64,000 bases of DNA from Cyanoderma ruficeps (GCA_008694505.1 VZDJ01000034.1:4062514-4126513), one strand, 5' to 3'; shown: positions 10,660 through 23,757, counted from the stretch's first letter. Translations and numbers: made by a program. The notes: a model not told the origin generated them from the letters alone.

Positions 10660-12700
10660 TTCTGATGTAGCTCTTTACCATATTAAAAATGGGTTTCTAA
10701 AACATGCTTAACACAAATTTAATCATTTTCTTCATTTTGGACGATGGAAAACATAAATTCTCATTCTCAAAATGCAAGTGTAGATGAGTCGTCCAGTCTT
10801 CCATAACATCCTTAGGGTATTAATAAAATTTCATTATTTAATTTTAAGAATCCATTCTCCTATAACAACATCATGTCCATGCTGTGGACTTCAGGGGCAG
10901 AGAACAGAAGCTGTACACAAAGCCTGAGTTCTAAGTGCAGTGGAAGTTCTGGTTATAAATGCCATGTGCCATTGTGTTTGCAATAAAGCAGGGTTCTGTG
11001 ATTTGACAGTCTGTGAAATCTGGTCAGATCAACAGAAACAACAAATGCAAAGGCCCAGCAATGCAGATTGTGCACACTGATCTGTTAACACTCAGGTTTT
11101 TCCATCACTGTTAGCAGTGGAGACTTTTCAGATTATTGCAGACACTGAGGCTAAGCAATGGAACAAGGAGTGTTTTCCAAAGCCCAGGGCTGTTACCAAT
11201 ATCCCCAAAGCTCAGGGAAAAAGATTGTTAGTTGTTAACATATGCTGTCATTCTTGCATGGTAGAAGATGCAGAAGATCAATTTATTTGTATTTTTCAAA
11301 TACAGGTAGGGAAGAGAACCCAGGTGGTCCGGCCTGTGCATCATTAGTTACAGTTTCAATAAATCTTTCAAAAATGGCACTGAATGTGGACTCAGAGGCA
11401 GAGCCAGGTGTGCTTCACTAAAAGCACTTTTAAGATGGGTATTTGTGCTGCAGAGATCCTGGTTATCCAGCTAATAATTAAATCTCCAAGTGTTATAATA
11501 ATAGCCCAGTAAACTTAGTTTAACTTTTCATGGTATCTATAAATGGAATAAAATATAGTTGCTGGTAACTATGTGAACATTTCATCACTACAAAAGTGAT
11601 ACCATCCCTTCTCACACCTGAAAACTTTGAGGGATTCCTCACCTATTTAACTGTCAAGGCAACAGTGGGAGAAAAATAATCCATATCACAAATCAAAATA
11701 GACTAAGGAAATCACTGCCTCAGCTCCTTCCTAAAGCAGTAAGGAAAAACATTTTGTTGCACATGAAAACAAACAGGAAGGAACTGGTGACTGGGAAGTG
11801 TCTTTGAAGCTGTCCAGACAAGTTTTTCATGCAGTCTTTAAGGGGAATTAATTTTTAACATCTTCAAGTGATACAGCAGAGCAAAGCTTAACAAAATGCC
11901 ACCAGACTCGCCTGGCCACACAGGCTGAGATGCAGCTGGGGAACTGCACTGTTGGCCAAACAGCTCCCACAATCCATGGATGAAAACTGAATCCCAGTGA
12001 ATGCAGGGCATCTGCCTTCCCAAAAGGAAGGCATCAATCTAAACTTGCCTAAACTAAACCTCAAAATAAAGTTTAGATAAAAATGTCAGCTTTGCAGTGG
12101 ATGTCATTAACACTCTTGTTTAGCAGGAGTCATCCCAGTTGGTAATTTTAGTATTAAGGTCACATTTTTCTCTCTGATTTGTCCATATGCAGAAAACTCC
12201 AGCGAGTCTAAAAACAGCTTCTCCAAGTCAAGGCTTTCATATTTTCAGGCAACAAACCACGAGCATCCACAACTGGTACTTTTATAATGCCCATTCTGGG
12301 TGCTGTCTCCCTAATTTTAAGTGCTTCCATTCTTGTTTTCCACACTGCTAATAAAACAAAGACATGCAAACCAACAAAAAGCCACAGGTCAGTGTCAGCT
12401 AAAACTACCTGTCACTTTCCCAGGATTACTGAATTCCAGAGCTCCACAAAGCCTTCCTTTGACAAGACCAGAGGAAAAGGTGCCTACATACACTTTCCAA
12501 TTAGCTGTCTGCTGAGGCTGCTGAATTCCATTCAGAATCTTCCAAGAGCTAATCCTTTCCTACCTTCTGCAAGTGAGTGCTCCCTGAAGAGTTGGAAAAG
12601 GCACTGCATGAAGGTAAACTGAGGGCAACCATTATTGAAAAGGAGTCATAAATAGTGTTAGATCAAGAGATGTATATAAAGATAGAGAACAAGTAAAGGG
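10660..12700. other. Spacer between PEX10 and RER1 3' ends
   Basis: No gene recognised on either strand. The sequence is AT-rich, with scattered AATAAA words on the plus strand. It may hold longer PEX10 3' UTR forms and flanking spacer. Confidence 0.55.
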
Positions 12701-12711
12701 GAACACTGTCT

Positions 12712-12717
12712 TTTAAT
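12712..12717 (-). terminator. Candidate RER1 polyadenylation signal (ATTAAA)
   Basis: ATTAAA on the minus strand, about 1.0 kb after the RER1 stop. I chose it because no canonical AATAAA was seen on that strand between it and the stop. This makes the RER1 3' UTR about 1 kb, but the choice is tentative. Confidence 0.35.
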
Positions 12718-13705
12718 AAATTTCGGAATTAAAAAGTCACTTAATAAAACCGCAGTTGTATCACATGAAAAAGTTTACATGCAGGTCATTTACCTCTCGG
12801 TTTTTGGTTTTTTTCCCCCATAAAAAAAGAAAATCTGTTAAAACCCCCACCACTGTCTGTTCTGGCCAGTTTGGGTACGTCCTGTGGGGCTGCATGAAGT
12901 CAACTTCAATTATTCAAGAAACCATTAAGTATGAAAGAAACTCCAACTAAGAACAATTAAAATATATATATTTTATAATTCCAGGTCCTCGAAGGAAATT
13001 GTGATAGAGTTTGAACCAAGTTCTGAGTCATCACGAAAGAGCCCAATTTTAGCATCTGCTGGGAGATGGAACAGTGAAACTGGCATTAAAACCCAACACA
13101 AACGAGTTGCTTTAGAAGCTAAATGAGTATTTTTGCCCTACTGCAAAACCCCATAATTTAGTAATTTCTTATTCCTATCTATATTTGTTTGGTTATAACT
13201 CAGTAATACCATGCATTTAGGAAACTGGCTTAAGTTCTGCATCTAATTTAGGTCGACTGAATTTTTCTATGAGAACAGCACACGGCCATGAAGCAGAAAA
13301 CAGCATCACGTGTGCCAGCTTACACTTTCCTCCACAGATGTGCACAGCACTTCAGGGTGATGTTGAGCAGGAGAACTATGTAAAAATATCCAACTCTAGG
13401 CCATTAACCTCTCCAGTGCAACGGATCTTGAAAGAAATACATTATCCCAAATCCATGGGATTATCCAAAGTTTCTCCAACTTCTTACAAAAGAGAATAAA
13501 CTCAATGCAATTTGGTTAGAATGCCAGTTTCCTCGAGAAACTGAGATCTCAGATAAAAACAGCAAGATCCTCGTAAAATGAAAATTCAACTGCTTTGTCA
13601 CCACTCTGTTAATCACTTTTATGAAGAAAAAAGGCATTGTTACAATGGCTCAAAATCGTTCCTTTAGTGAGCAGTAGAATTGGTCAACAGGTTGATTGCT
13701 TCTTC

Positions 13706-16700
13706 CTAGCTAGCAAAGGTCTTCCCCACATCCTCTTTCCCTTTGTATTTCCTCTTGCCATGTGTGAAGGGTATATATCTGTACTTTATCATGTGCTGCA
13801 AAGAGAAAACAGCAGTTGTTGAGGCAAGAAAGTTACACAATATTTAGAAAAAAGGGTTTATAACACACACTGTAAATTACTGAGTCCTCCAGAAAGAGAG
13901 TTCTTAGTAAAGGTAATGAAATAACTAATCCTACAGCAGCTTAAATCTGAATAGGAGTATGAGAGCAGTTTTATAAATCTCAGATTTTGGGTTGCCCCAC
14001 AAATTGTACACTACAGTGAAGACTAGTGACTGGGGACCCACAGGTGACTGGTGAGAGCACAGAGGGGCACTAATTCTTTACTACCCTTTCATCTTTAATT
14101 TACTACTTTGAATCACAGTACGTGTCCAAAATTCTGAATGTCTGGGGAAAAAATTAGTTATTTTTTAAAATTCTAACAACCCAGCAGTAATTTATTAAAA
14201 TGGTCTGAATCACTTGCCCGTATCCTTTCCCTTTCCCCCATCTACTTTCTCACACCACCTTGTAAGAACTTCCCTTTTCACCCACCAGAGATGGTTCAAA
14301 ACCTCCGCAGCCAAAATAGCCCCAGGAAGTGGATGAGAAGCTGCATAAACCCCTGACACTGCACTCTAAAGTCAAACCCATTTGAAAACAAGAATAAAAT
14401 TCTGCAAAATCTGCTCAACGCTGTAACCATGCCCCACCTGAACAATTCATGTTCAAATATCAGTTATTGAAGTTCCTGCAGTAAATTAAGTGTGTGCAGC
14501 ACATTTAACCCCTGAAGGGCCCCACTGACTGGCCAGTTTGGAGCAGAGCTGTAAATCCTGACATCACAAATTCCCTGCTCTTGCCAAGTTACCTTGATTT
14601 GCCTCTTCATAGTGATACAAAATAGCATAATGAAGTACATCACAAGGATTGGCCAAAACACAGGAACGTTGAACGCCTCAAAGAATGTACAGGCCATGGC
14701 AACCAGGATTCCTTTAGTGGCAGAGTGCCTGAAAAACAATAGTAACAATGAATCCTTCAAGCCCAGTTACCACTAATGTCATGCAGATATTTGTATGTTT
14801 CAAAAACAGATCACAGGCAGATGGATCCACTCACCAGAATTTGAATTCTGGGAGCCTTCTAATGAAAGGCCGAAATTCTTCATTTTGCCTTGTAGGTAAG
14901 GAAGGACCATCATCTAAAAATAACAGAAAAGAAACCAAACCACAAACCTCCTCACAGTAGTTTTTTTACACTATTCAGACTCCAGTTTTTCTTTTACTTT
15001 CTATCTTAAAATAGAAAAAAAAAAAATCACAAAACAAAACCACACCCAATTTCCATTGTTACACGTAGATTCCAGTTAAGACTTGCTGGTTTAATGTGAG
15101 TTCACATAGATTCCTTAAAATAAACTTAACACAGATTCCTTTAAAGAAAACAGGGAATAGGAATGCCAGGCCACTTCTGTTACTATGGGGAGAGTTTAAG
15201 TCACATAAACCTCCTTTCAAAACCCAGGAAACTAGTTCAATATGGAATATATTCAATATATTCAAGTCCTATGAAAAAGGACAAATTTTATAGCAACTTG
15301 ATGTTAAGTTGCATAGATTTTTCAGGTTTAAAATTACAATGCAGTGCTAAAATTGCATTATCTTTACACGACTGTATCAGATAAAAGGAGCTGGAAGTTG
15401 AACCAAGTTTCAAATGATGGAAAAAAGGAACTTTTCCTCATACCTGAATCTTCCATTAGAGAGGGGTCTACCTTTGGCGACAGGAAAGCTATGAAGAGGT
15501 TGAGGTGGTAGATTCCCAAGGCATATGTCACAATGTACCAACCCTGCACAGGGAGGGACAGACAAGGGTAAAATCCTCCTGAAAATCATTTTCTGATACT
15601 GATTTTTTAACAAGATTAAACAACTCGGGGTTTTTGCTTCCTTGAGAAGCTTTTTTACATCCTCACATTAACTGAAAGGTTTCCGGGCTTGTAAAAATGT
15701 CAAGAATTCTCAGTTGTCAAAACAAGTTTCAGAACATGACAGGAGAGCAAATCTCTCATGTAGTGACAGACTGAATATGAAACCGTGGTCTGGCATCCAG
15801 GCTCTCTATGTTTAAGATGTGGACTTCAAAAGTACTAAAGAGCATAAAACCAGCCCTTTTTTAATCACCTTTGCAGCCTTCAGTGCCTGAAATGTTCCTA
15901 CTACTATGACCTGTGAAGGTTTTGCATTCTGTAATCTTTGGTTTTTGGGAATAACAATTCCCAGGTTCTTAACTGAACTGCAGACTGGCATGGAACAGAA
16001 ACATCTGATTAGTGGGGAATATTCTGCCCCTGGCCTGCAGGGAGGGAAATGCTGACAAAGCCATTCTTTATGGATTTCATGACAGAAAGGAACCCCTGGC
16101 TCTGAGCAGGCTGTTACACAGCTTTAATATAAAAGGAAAAACTCAATTGCAACAGTTTTCAGAGATTTATTTTGTGATTTCAGACTGCCATCAGATGAAT
16201 ATCCTCAACTATTCACACATTTTCCTCTCTGCAGCAGCAACTTCCACACCCACGGGATGTGTTCTCTCTTCAGACCACACAACTTACCTTCTGCCACGTG
16301 CTGAACGGTACACTACACGATCCTAAAGTACCAGCACACTTCAAAAACACTCTCAGAAACAAAATTAGGCCAGCGATAATATCTGGAACTACTTCAGCAT
16401 CAAACCCAGCTGTCTTACCTGCAGTAAATAAACTCTAATCATGTAGATAAAGCTCAGCCCCAACGTGACAATCCATCGCACTGCGGTGTAGGGGGTGGAT
16501 TTGTCTAACCAGGACTGGTAGATCTAGGAGGAAACACAAAGTGCACAGTAAATAATAAATCCTGTCAAATACTTGATGCACAATGGATAAAGCTCATTTG
16601 AGAGTAGTACGGGCAAAAGGAAGCATTTGGGGGGAGTATTTGGGGAAAGAGATTAACATGAAACACTTGTATTCTTTACTATAAATAAATTACACAGAAT

Positions 16701-17139
16701 TATCCTTAAGAGATTCTGTATTTTTACAGAGAAAAAAAAATCCCTAATGCTTAGGCCATTGTAAAGCAATTTAAATTTTCTCTATTTCATGCAAGTTGCT
16801 TCCCTTAAGATGAATTTGAAATGAAATCTGAACTCACCCCTCATTTCTGATAGTAACAACATATTTTCACTGTGCAGTGTCACCCATATACACATTAAAT
16901 ATTCCAGCAAGCCATTTATTATAGGTATTTATCTCTTTTAAAAGGCTTCAAAAGAAATCTTTTGTACAGATTGTAGCATTTCAACAAAGCAGTGAGCTCC
17001 AGAAGCTGCGGTGAGCTCTGCTTCTAAAGGAGTCAGAAAAACCCTTCACAAAACCAACCTGTCCAAGTCTTGAGAAAAATCTATAGACCACGGAAGGTTT
17101 TCCATGCACAGACTCCCCAATGCTGTCCCCTTCTGACAT
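13706..17139 (-). CDS. RER1: RER1, Golgi-to-ER retrieval receptor (6 coding exons)
   Basis: RER1 is a four-span membrane protein of the early Golgi. It binds polar residues in transmembrane segments of escaped or unassembled ER proteins and returns them in COPI vesicles. Minus-strand coding exons in order: 17139-17059, 16523-16419, 15543-15444, 14913-14835, 14728-14593 and 13795-13706. All junctions are GT-AG and the joined frame gives 196 residues, the length I recall for human. The start is [20 protein letters not shown]. Hydrophobic spans lie at about residues 38-60, 63-83, 128-144 and 147-163, and conserved motifs include [27 protein letters not shown] and [16 protein letters not shown]. 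The C-terminus, [16 protein letters not shown], differs from my memory of human at a few conservative positions. The ATG sits in CCACCATGT, five bases into exon 2. The gene appears intact. Confidence 0.97.
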
Positions 17140-17144
17140 GGTGG
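17140..17144 (-). other. RER1 5' UTR end at the exon 2 acceptor
   Basis: On the minus strand a TTTGTTTCCACAG acceptor is followed by CCACCATG, so the coding start lies five bases into exon 2 and exon 1 is non-coding. Intron 1 then runs from 17,145 to about 20,274. Confidence 0.8.
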
Positions 17145-19062
17145 CTGTGGAAACAAAACATGGGACAAGGAACGTTGAAATCCAAAATCTAAGCTCAGGG
17201 AGGTTTGCAGCACATTCTCTGAACCAGCGTTTACACACAATATTCTTCTGGCTTGTCCCGTTTGAAACAAATTATTCTGAATGAAGTATTCTTGAAGAGA
17301 GGACATTTATGCCAAAATGAATGAAAATTCCTCGTCCAAGAAAGCAAAGAACAGGGTGTTTTACAAAGGCAGGAGAGGATCCAGTGTGTTTTGGGGAAGG
17401 AAATAAAGAAGCCCATAAGGAAATTCAGGAAGAGCCCAGTTGGACATTGTGACCTTGCTGAGGTACAACCCCCAAGCAGCGAGCCATGAACTGCAGCACC
17501 TCCCTCCTGCCACCTCCCTCTCCAAAGGCAAAGGACAAACCCTGAGTAAGTAGACTTTTTAAGTAGACTTTTTAAAAAAAAGATGCTTAGGATTTTAAAT
17601 ACTGAGTAACTACATAGTGAAGAAATAAATTCAGGACTCTGAACAGCAGTGGTTTCAGACTCTGCCAGAGCACCAAACCCAAAATGCTGCCCACGCTGGA
17701 ATTATTCAATGAGCTTCTCTGTCTCTTGAACACCAAGAGCTGAGCAGTGACACAAAAGTTTTATACAAGAGCAAAACTGTACAGTCAAAGGGCCTGAACT
17801 CAAATTAAAAAATTACCACAGGGGATTATTTTTTCAGTCTATGCCTCTGCTACCAGTTGAACAGCTTTATTTCTTATCAGTGAGTTTTACAGCAGCTCAC
17901 TTCAAGATAGAAGCCAAATAAAGTGGATCCTAAGCAGACACATTTTGCCACATCACCAAGAGCAATCCCTGGCTTTACTTCCTGGAATCCTCATCTGTGG
18001 GTGGGACTTTGTAACTCCGGGATACCGGGAGGACATTCAGCCCTACCCAGGAGCCTCAGAGGATAACAGATCTGTATGAAACATTCATAAATTAAAAAAA
18101 AAAAAGTTAATTGTCTTAGAGGCTGCAGTACAGTGAGTGCTGCAGAAAATTTAAGATCAAGGACAATCTGAGGAAGCACAAAACCTTAAATCTGTGTGGT
18201 TTTTTTCTGCAAACATCTGAAAACTACATCCTATGGAATAATTAGAAAGCAGAAAAAAAGGAGCCCTGTCACAGTTCAAAAGCTAAGGGGACTCACTAGG
18301 AGGCTTCAGGACCTGACTCCACTTTGATTCAAGCTAGAGCTAAAAGAAAAGAATCGAGTAGAAAGTCATACAATACACACACTTTTCCATTACAGGCAAA
18401 AAGAAGTTCTTATTCTTCTCCCTACACTCCGCAGGGCAGAAATTGTTCAGCGTTCTCAGCTGAGCATCACTTGATGCCTTATTTTTGGGGCAGTTTTTAG
18501 TGTCCTCAAGTATAAAGCTACAACAAAAAGTTATTCAACTGATTAGAATCACACAATAATTTATCAGAGAATGAAAATTCTTACAGTCTCAAAATTAATT
18601 CTACAGATACATTCACAGCAAACATGGGCTACAGGCAGACCTTACATGACAATCCTGTAAATGTTGCCCTGTGCACAGCAAGTGGAAAATCACGTGTGTG
18701 AGGCTACTGAAGGCTTTATGCTGGAGCAGGGATCTTGCTTGGTGTAAAATATTACATTATATGTGATTATGTATGGTTTTTTATCATGCACACAGTTCTT
18801 CCAGAGCAGACCAAGAAACACAACAGTTCTTCTGAGGAGAAACCTCTCTGGGGCTCAGTTTAATCACAGGACACACACTAGAATTTAAGGTAATATTTCT
18901 TCTCACATTAAAAACTTTGTTGGAGAAACACCTGTAATGGACAATTATCAAGACCAGGAGCCCCTGGCACTGCTCTGAGCTGAGCTTACAGTTAACAGCA
19001 ACACTGGGTTGTGTTGGCTTAAGGGAACGATTAAACCTGGACAGCTGCAATTTCTCTTTCAT

Positions 19063-19358
19063 AATCATGGAACCATAGAATGACTTGGGTTGGGAGGGAC
19101 CTTAAAGATCATCCCATTCCACCCCATGGGCAGGGACACCTTCCACTATCCCAGGGGGTTCCAAGCTGGCCTTGGACACTTCCAGGGATCCAGGGGCAGC
19201 CACAGCTTCTCTGGGCACCCTGTGCCAGGGCCTGGCCACCCTCACAGGGAAGAATTCCTTCCCAATCTCTCATCCAACCCTTCCCTCCGGCAGTTTGAAG
19301 CCGCTCCCCTTTGTCCTGTCACTCCAGGCCCTTGTGAAAAGCTTCTCCCCGCCTGTCT
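19063..19358 (-). mobile_element. CR1 LINE 3' fragment in RER1 intron 1
   Basis: About 295 bp matches the familiar 3' end of avian CR1, in reverse orientation. It begins with the CCATAGAATG terminal word, then GGGAGGGACCTTAAAGATCA, GGGCAGGGACACCTTCCA and TTCTCTGGGCACCCTGTG, and ends near GAAAAGCTTCTCCCC. Like most bird copies it is 5' truncated. The long open frame across it is a by-product of the repeat. Confidence 0.9.
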
Positions 19359-19929
19359 GGTGAATGTCACACCAGACTCACCGCCCAGCTGTGAGCAACC
19401 TCCAACCAACACCCAGCCAGACACAGAGACCAACACAACCAACACCTTGCTACCCCCAGAACTGAGACTGCCACTAAAACAAAACATATTACAGCAGTTC
19501 TCTCTGCTGCAAACACCACGTAAGGGAAGGCACGGCCTGAACAATGGAGCTTTTCCCCATAATTGCTGTGGTGATTTCATCACAAACGCCACTGATCCCC
19601 GAGCTCTGAAAAGCAGAACCTCCGGCAGTAAGAATATTTATTTTAAGCCTCACGTCATCACACAGAGGTACAGAATTTGAGCAGAACTCTGCTCGTGATA
19701 AAGGTTTTTCTTAAATTTAAAATACAAATGAAGCAGGTAACTAACAAAAGCACCTTACTCATTCAAGTTACCTTATCTCATAGAGGAAATGTCTTTGAAG
19801 AGCAACACACTAAGGCGATTTATTAAGAACTGGGTGAATGGACAGCCACGGGGAAACAGCTCATTGGTCGCTCAGGTTGGTTTTTCACAGTAAAAAAAGG
19901 CACTGTTTAATTTTATCCATTGCAACGGC

Positions 19930-20750
19930 AGCTGAGCAGCACCTGCGCTTCTCGCTTGTTCCCGCAAGCGGGGACTTCCCCTTGCCCGGGCTCCGCTCAG
20001 CCCGGGCGCGGCGGGACACTCGGTACAATGAACGGGGGGGACCTGAGCTCCCTCCGCACGGAGCGGGGCGGGGCGGGACCGGCAGAGGCGGGACACGAGC
20101 CCCGGGAGGCCCCGGCCGGAGCGCCCAGCCCGCAGCAGCCCCCGCGCTCCCGGAGGGGCCGCTCGTTCTAGGCCCCGGCCCGCCTGCCCGCGGGTGTCAG
20201 CGCCGCGCCTGGCGGCCCGGAGGCGCAGTGCCCGCTCCCACCCCGCTCCAGCCGCGGTCGGTCCCGGTACTCACAGGCCACCGGGCCGGTCCTGCCTTCC
20301 GCTCCCGCCCCTCACAGACCAATATGGCGGCAGTACCGGGATCCGCTTCCGCTTCCGGGGCTCAGGGGCGGAGCAGAGAGCCGGTGCTGCCCCGCTATTG
20401 GCCCCCGGGAGCGGGCGGGGCCGCGGCGCCGGGCGGGGAGGCGGGAGGTGTGCGCGGTCCGTGACGGGGAAACGGGGAGCGGGTGGGGCGGTGCCGGCGG
20501 AGAGGTGGGAGGTGTGTGTGTAGTCTGTGAGGTGGGGCGAGATCGGGCGGTACCGGCGCGGACCGAACGCAGCACAGGACGATCCGCGTGCCGCCCGCCC
20601 CGCTACCCTGAGGGGGCGCCAGGCCCCACCCCCCGCGCCCGCGCAGCCAATGGAAGCGGCTGCTGGGGCGGGCGCGGACGCGCGGCCAATGGCGGGACGG
20701 CGGCGGGTGGGGAGGAGGGGCCGAGGGCGGGGCTGAACCGAGCCCAGCCG
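19930..20750. promoter_or_regulatory. RER1 CpG-island promoter, possibly bidirectional
   Basis: A GC- and CpG-dense block of about 0.8 kb covers the RER1 first exon. It holds an ETS-like CTTCCGG near 20,351, a YY1-like ATGGCGGC near 20,325, and CCAAT boxes in both orientations (ATTGG near 20,397; CCAAT near 20,647 and 20,686). There is no TATA box. In mammals MORN1 starts divergently from this island. Here a divergent transcript is plausible, but no MORN1 exon was recognised. Confidence 0.7.
20275..20335 (-). other. RER1 non-coding exon 1 (donor end certain, 5' end not)
   Basis: On the minus strand GTGAGT at 20,274-20,269 is a perfect donor directly beside the CpG-island core. It is the best partner for the exon 2 acceptor at 17,145. 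The right-hand limit is a guess placed at the YY1-like element; the real start may be further right. Confidence 0.5.
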
Positions 20751-20906
20751 AACTCAGCCGAGCCGAACCGAGTTCTACCGAAATAGGCCGAGTCGAGCCC
20801 AGCCGAATTTAGCCGAGCCCAAACCGAGCTCTACCGAAATGGTCCGAGTCGAGCCCAGCCGAATTTAGCCGAGCCCAAACCGAGCTCTACCGAAATGGGC
20901 CGAGTC
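20740..20906 (+). repeat. 56-bp tandem repeat, three copies
   Basis: Three head-to-tail copies start at 20,740, 20,795 and 20,851, each beginning GAGCCCAGCCGAA and containing CTACCGAAAT at 56-bp spacing. Copies 2 and 3 are almost identical; copy 1 is 55 bp and more diverged. It abuts the right edge of the RER1 CpG island. Each unit is itself built from GCCGA-type words. Confidence 0.95.
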
Positions 20907-21380
20907 CAGCCCGTGTCGAGCAGAGCTGAGCGGAGCCCCCTCGCAGGAATGAGGCCAAAACTGTTGAGGGCTTTAAAGTTTTAAGGAGTTCGGTGCATTT
21001 TATTTCATGAGCACGGGAACGTTGGGGCATCAAAATCAGTAGGAAAAGACAAGAAATACTCGTTACGTGGAAAAAGAGGTGACACAAACACCCCTACACG
21101 TGCTGAGGTGCGTTTGTCCCCATGGAACAGAAATACTGAAATACGAACCTCAGAGATCACAATTTATTTTCCCTGGATTCACTGCCACGAGGCTGTTCCG
21201 AACAGTTCTGTACCTCCTTTGGGCACCACTGGGCGTCTCTCCAGCATCTGTTTTGGGGCTGAAACAGTAAATTCTTCAGGCTCCTTGGCTGGAGCATTTA
21301 GTACTAAAGTTTACACTCAGTACGTGCTTAAAAGTGACAAAACGCCAAAAAAACCCCAGCGTTGACACTTCTGAAAATCT

Positions 21381-21595
21381 ATTGATTTAGTATTTATAGT
21401 ATGCAAGTATATGAGTATACTTATTTACTTCATACAGATAATAAATATGTTAATACCACATATATTGATATACAAATTATACAATATAATATATTGAGCT
21501 ATATAATATATAAATATATAAAATATAAAACTGTTATATATTTACACATAAATATACATACATATAATTGTATATTATTATATATAACTTTCAAG
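21381..21595. repeat. AT-rich low-complexity tract
   Basis: About 215 bases consist almost only of A and T, with many TATA/ATAT words and dispersed ACATA. It lies within 0.7 kb of a GC-rich promoter and tandem repeat, a sharp change in composition. Confidence 0.85.
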
Positions 21596-21837
21596 ACATT
21601 CCCTTAATACAAGTGATCCCTCAGCATATACTGCATTCAAATTATATAGCTTACCATGAAACAATAAGAACATAAATACCCTTTTTTCAAGCAAAATAGT
21701 AGGTTAAAGGGGGTTTTAAGCCGTTTAGAATTATATAATAATTTACTTGGCATAGATTATCATAGATTTATAGAAGAGATAAACAGACTTCTGGAAAACA
21801 AACAGGAAATAATCAGAGAAAGATTATTAATCAGAGA

Positions 21838-21895
21838 AAGAATCAGAATCCTGGAACAATCTCGGCTGAAAGGGACCCTAAAGATCATCAGTGGT
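21838..21895 (-). mobile_element. Possible CR1 3' remnant
   Basis: The order GAATCAGAATCCTGGAACAA ... AAAGGGACCCTAAAGATCAT resembles the reverse-oriented end of CR1, but it is short and diverged. Confidence 0.45.
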
Positions 21896-23135
21896 GGAAT
21901 TATGGTTGGGCAGCCCAGGGGACACAAACCTGGTCGTAACATAAATGGCAGAACTTGGTTCAGTGCCCAAAAAAGGGCAAATCTTAAAGTTAAGGATCTG
22001 GGAATTCTGACTTTGAAGTTTGTTTCCTTGGTCAGATTATCTCAGTGAACACCAAACGTTGTTGCTGATCGATCAGTGCACCCAGACACCTCACAGATAG
22101 TTCTATGCCTGAAAACGGTATCAAACTGTAGGGATTTTGAAAAAATCTGGGGTTTTTTTCCCCTCTCCTGAAATAATACTGTGGACATCCTGAAGTAATC
22201 TGCTGGAGCAAGAAAACATGGGCAAATATTTCAAGCCCTAGGGTATCCCAGCATTAATTCTGTGGGGTATAGAATGGATTGAATCATGGCATGAATGTTT
22301 AATCTGTTCTCAGTTTCAGCTGCAGCAGCATCAGGGCCAGATTTTTAGATCAATCCTTGGCAAGTGATAATTTTTTTAGAGAGTGGATGCTGTCAGTTAG
22401 CAGCACATTGCAGTCTGGGAATCTTCAGGGATTCAGGTCAATTAAATGTCCACTAAGCAAGCAATAATTACAACTATCAACAGAGGAGAGCAATATCAGC
22501 AAACAACTCTGATTTATCTCCTTTTTAACAGTGTATAGCTGGTTTTGCTTTCGGTAAAAATGATGCAAAGAGGTGAAAGACAGAAACTATAACTGAGTAA
22601 TAGGGAACAGGGAGCAGAGTCTCTGAAAGCTGCTTTTGAAAATAGTTAAACAAAGCCCCCAGTGACCTGTGGTGGCCTGTCTGGTTTTCATGCATATTTT
22701 ATGGGCACAGGTTTGAGAATGAAAGGAAACAATGACACATGAATGAAGTTTGCAGAGGTTAAAGAAGGAAAACACTCTTTTTTTTTTTCTTTTTTTTTTG
22801 CCATAAAAACGTTTCCTCCCTGTGATCCCTCCTCCCTGGCTGCTGCCTCGTCGCATTCTGTCCCCGTGGCTGTTTCCTTGTGTGCTTTGGCTGAGTGTGG
22901 TTTGTCCTCGTTCCTGAGGAAGCCCTGCTGTCTGACACACCTGTTAACCACACAAACAGGTGCCCGGCCTTCTGGGCTTCCTCACCTGCAGGAATCCATC
23001 TCAGGTGTCTGTTCAGAACGCTCATCATGGCTTCAGTTCAGTGAAAATTATTTAAATTTCTGCAGTTTCGGTTATTTGGTACTAGGCTCCATGTGAGTGG
23101 GCAATAGGACATTTGAAGATAAATCTTTCCAAATC

Positions 23136-23171
23136 TTGATTATGATTATGACATAATTATGATTATGATTA
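23136..23171 (+). repeat. (TGATTA)n-like simple repeat
   Basis: Repeated GATTATGATTATGA words, interrupted once by ACATAA. Confidence 0.7.
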
Positions 23172-23757
23172 CAACATAAGGATATATGATGTAAAAATAT
23201 AAATAAAACTATTTCTGATTAAAAGACCATGAATGAATCTCCCCACTAGTAAGTGCTGAGCTCTATTTTAATGGCTTTTGGAGGGGACCAGTAAATTCTG
23301 ATTAGTAAGAGACTACCCTGAGTCAAGCTACATGTGAATTTCTGTAGTTAATTTACTACCGTTCAGTTGTTTTCTCAGAACTAGCTGTTTCAAAGTTGTT
23401 CCCCATGATGAATAAATTCGTAACATCTCAGGTTTTTCAAACACAAAATGAGTCATGCCAACCTGTTTTCGTAGGCTGCTGCAGAAATGAATTAATATGA
23501 TAATATGACCCTGTGAAATTACTACTGTTCGTGTACTAAATGTTCTTATTTATTACCCGTAACATTTAATTGTAGTTTAAATAAATTCCATATAAACACA
23601 TTTACTGCAGAGTTTAGAAACAATCCACAATTACATGGCGCAGTTGGAGGAATAAATTCCCTATCAGTGATTCTTGAGAGAGGAGGATTTGTAGGGTTGA
23701 TACTAAGCTGAAGATAAACAGCTTTGCCTTTATCAGTTCCTGTTTGTCATGAACTCT

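Larger units (their letters stand above)
20907..23757. other. Non-coding, AT-rich
   Basis: No gene recognised. It includes a very AT-rich low-complexity tract at about 21,381-21,595, a weak CR1-like remnant, an interrupted poly-T run near 22,779-22,800 and an ATTATG-type repeat at about 23,136-23,171. Confidence 0.55.

Noticed and set aside
19090..19680. 196-codon open frame
   Set aside because: Its first half is reverse-oriented CR1 sequence, and the rest has no recognisable domain.
19838..20464. 208-codon plus-strand open frame in the RER1 CpG island
   Set aside because: It is driven by high GC, which makes stop codons rare. The Pro/Arg/Gly/Ala composition is typical of promoter artefacts, and it overlaps the RER1 first exon on the other strand.
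20649..20736. Short ATG frame MEAAAGAGADARPMAGR as MORN1 exon 1
   Set aside because: It begins somewhat like an Ala-rich start but ends at a stop after about 28 codons, without a usable donor leading to a MORN exon.
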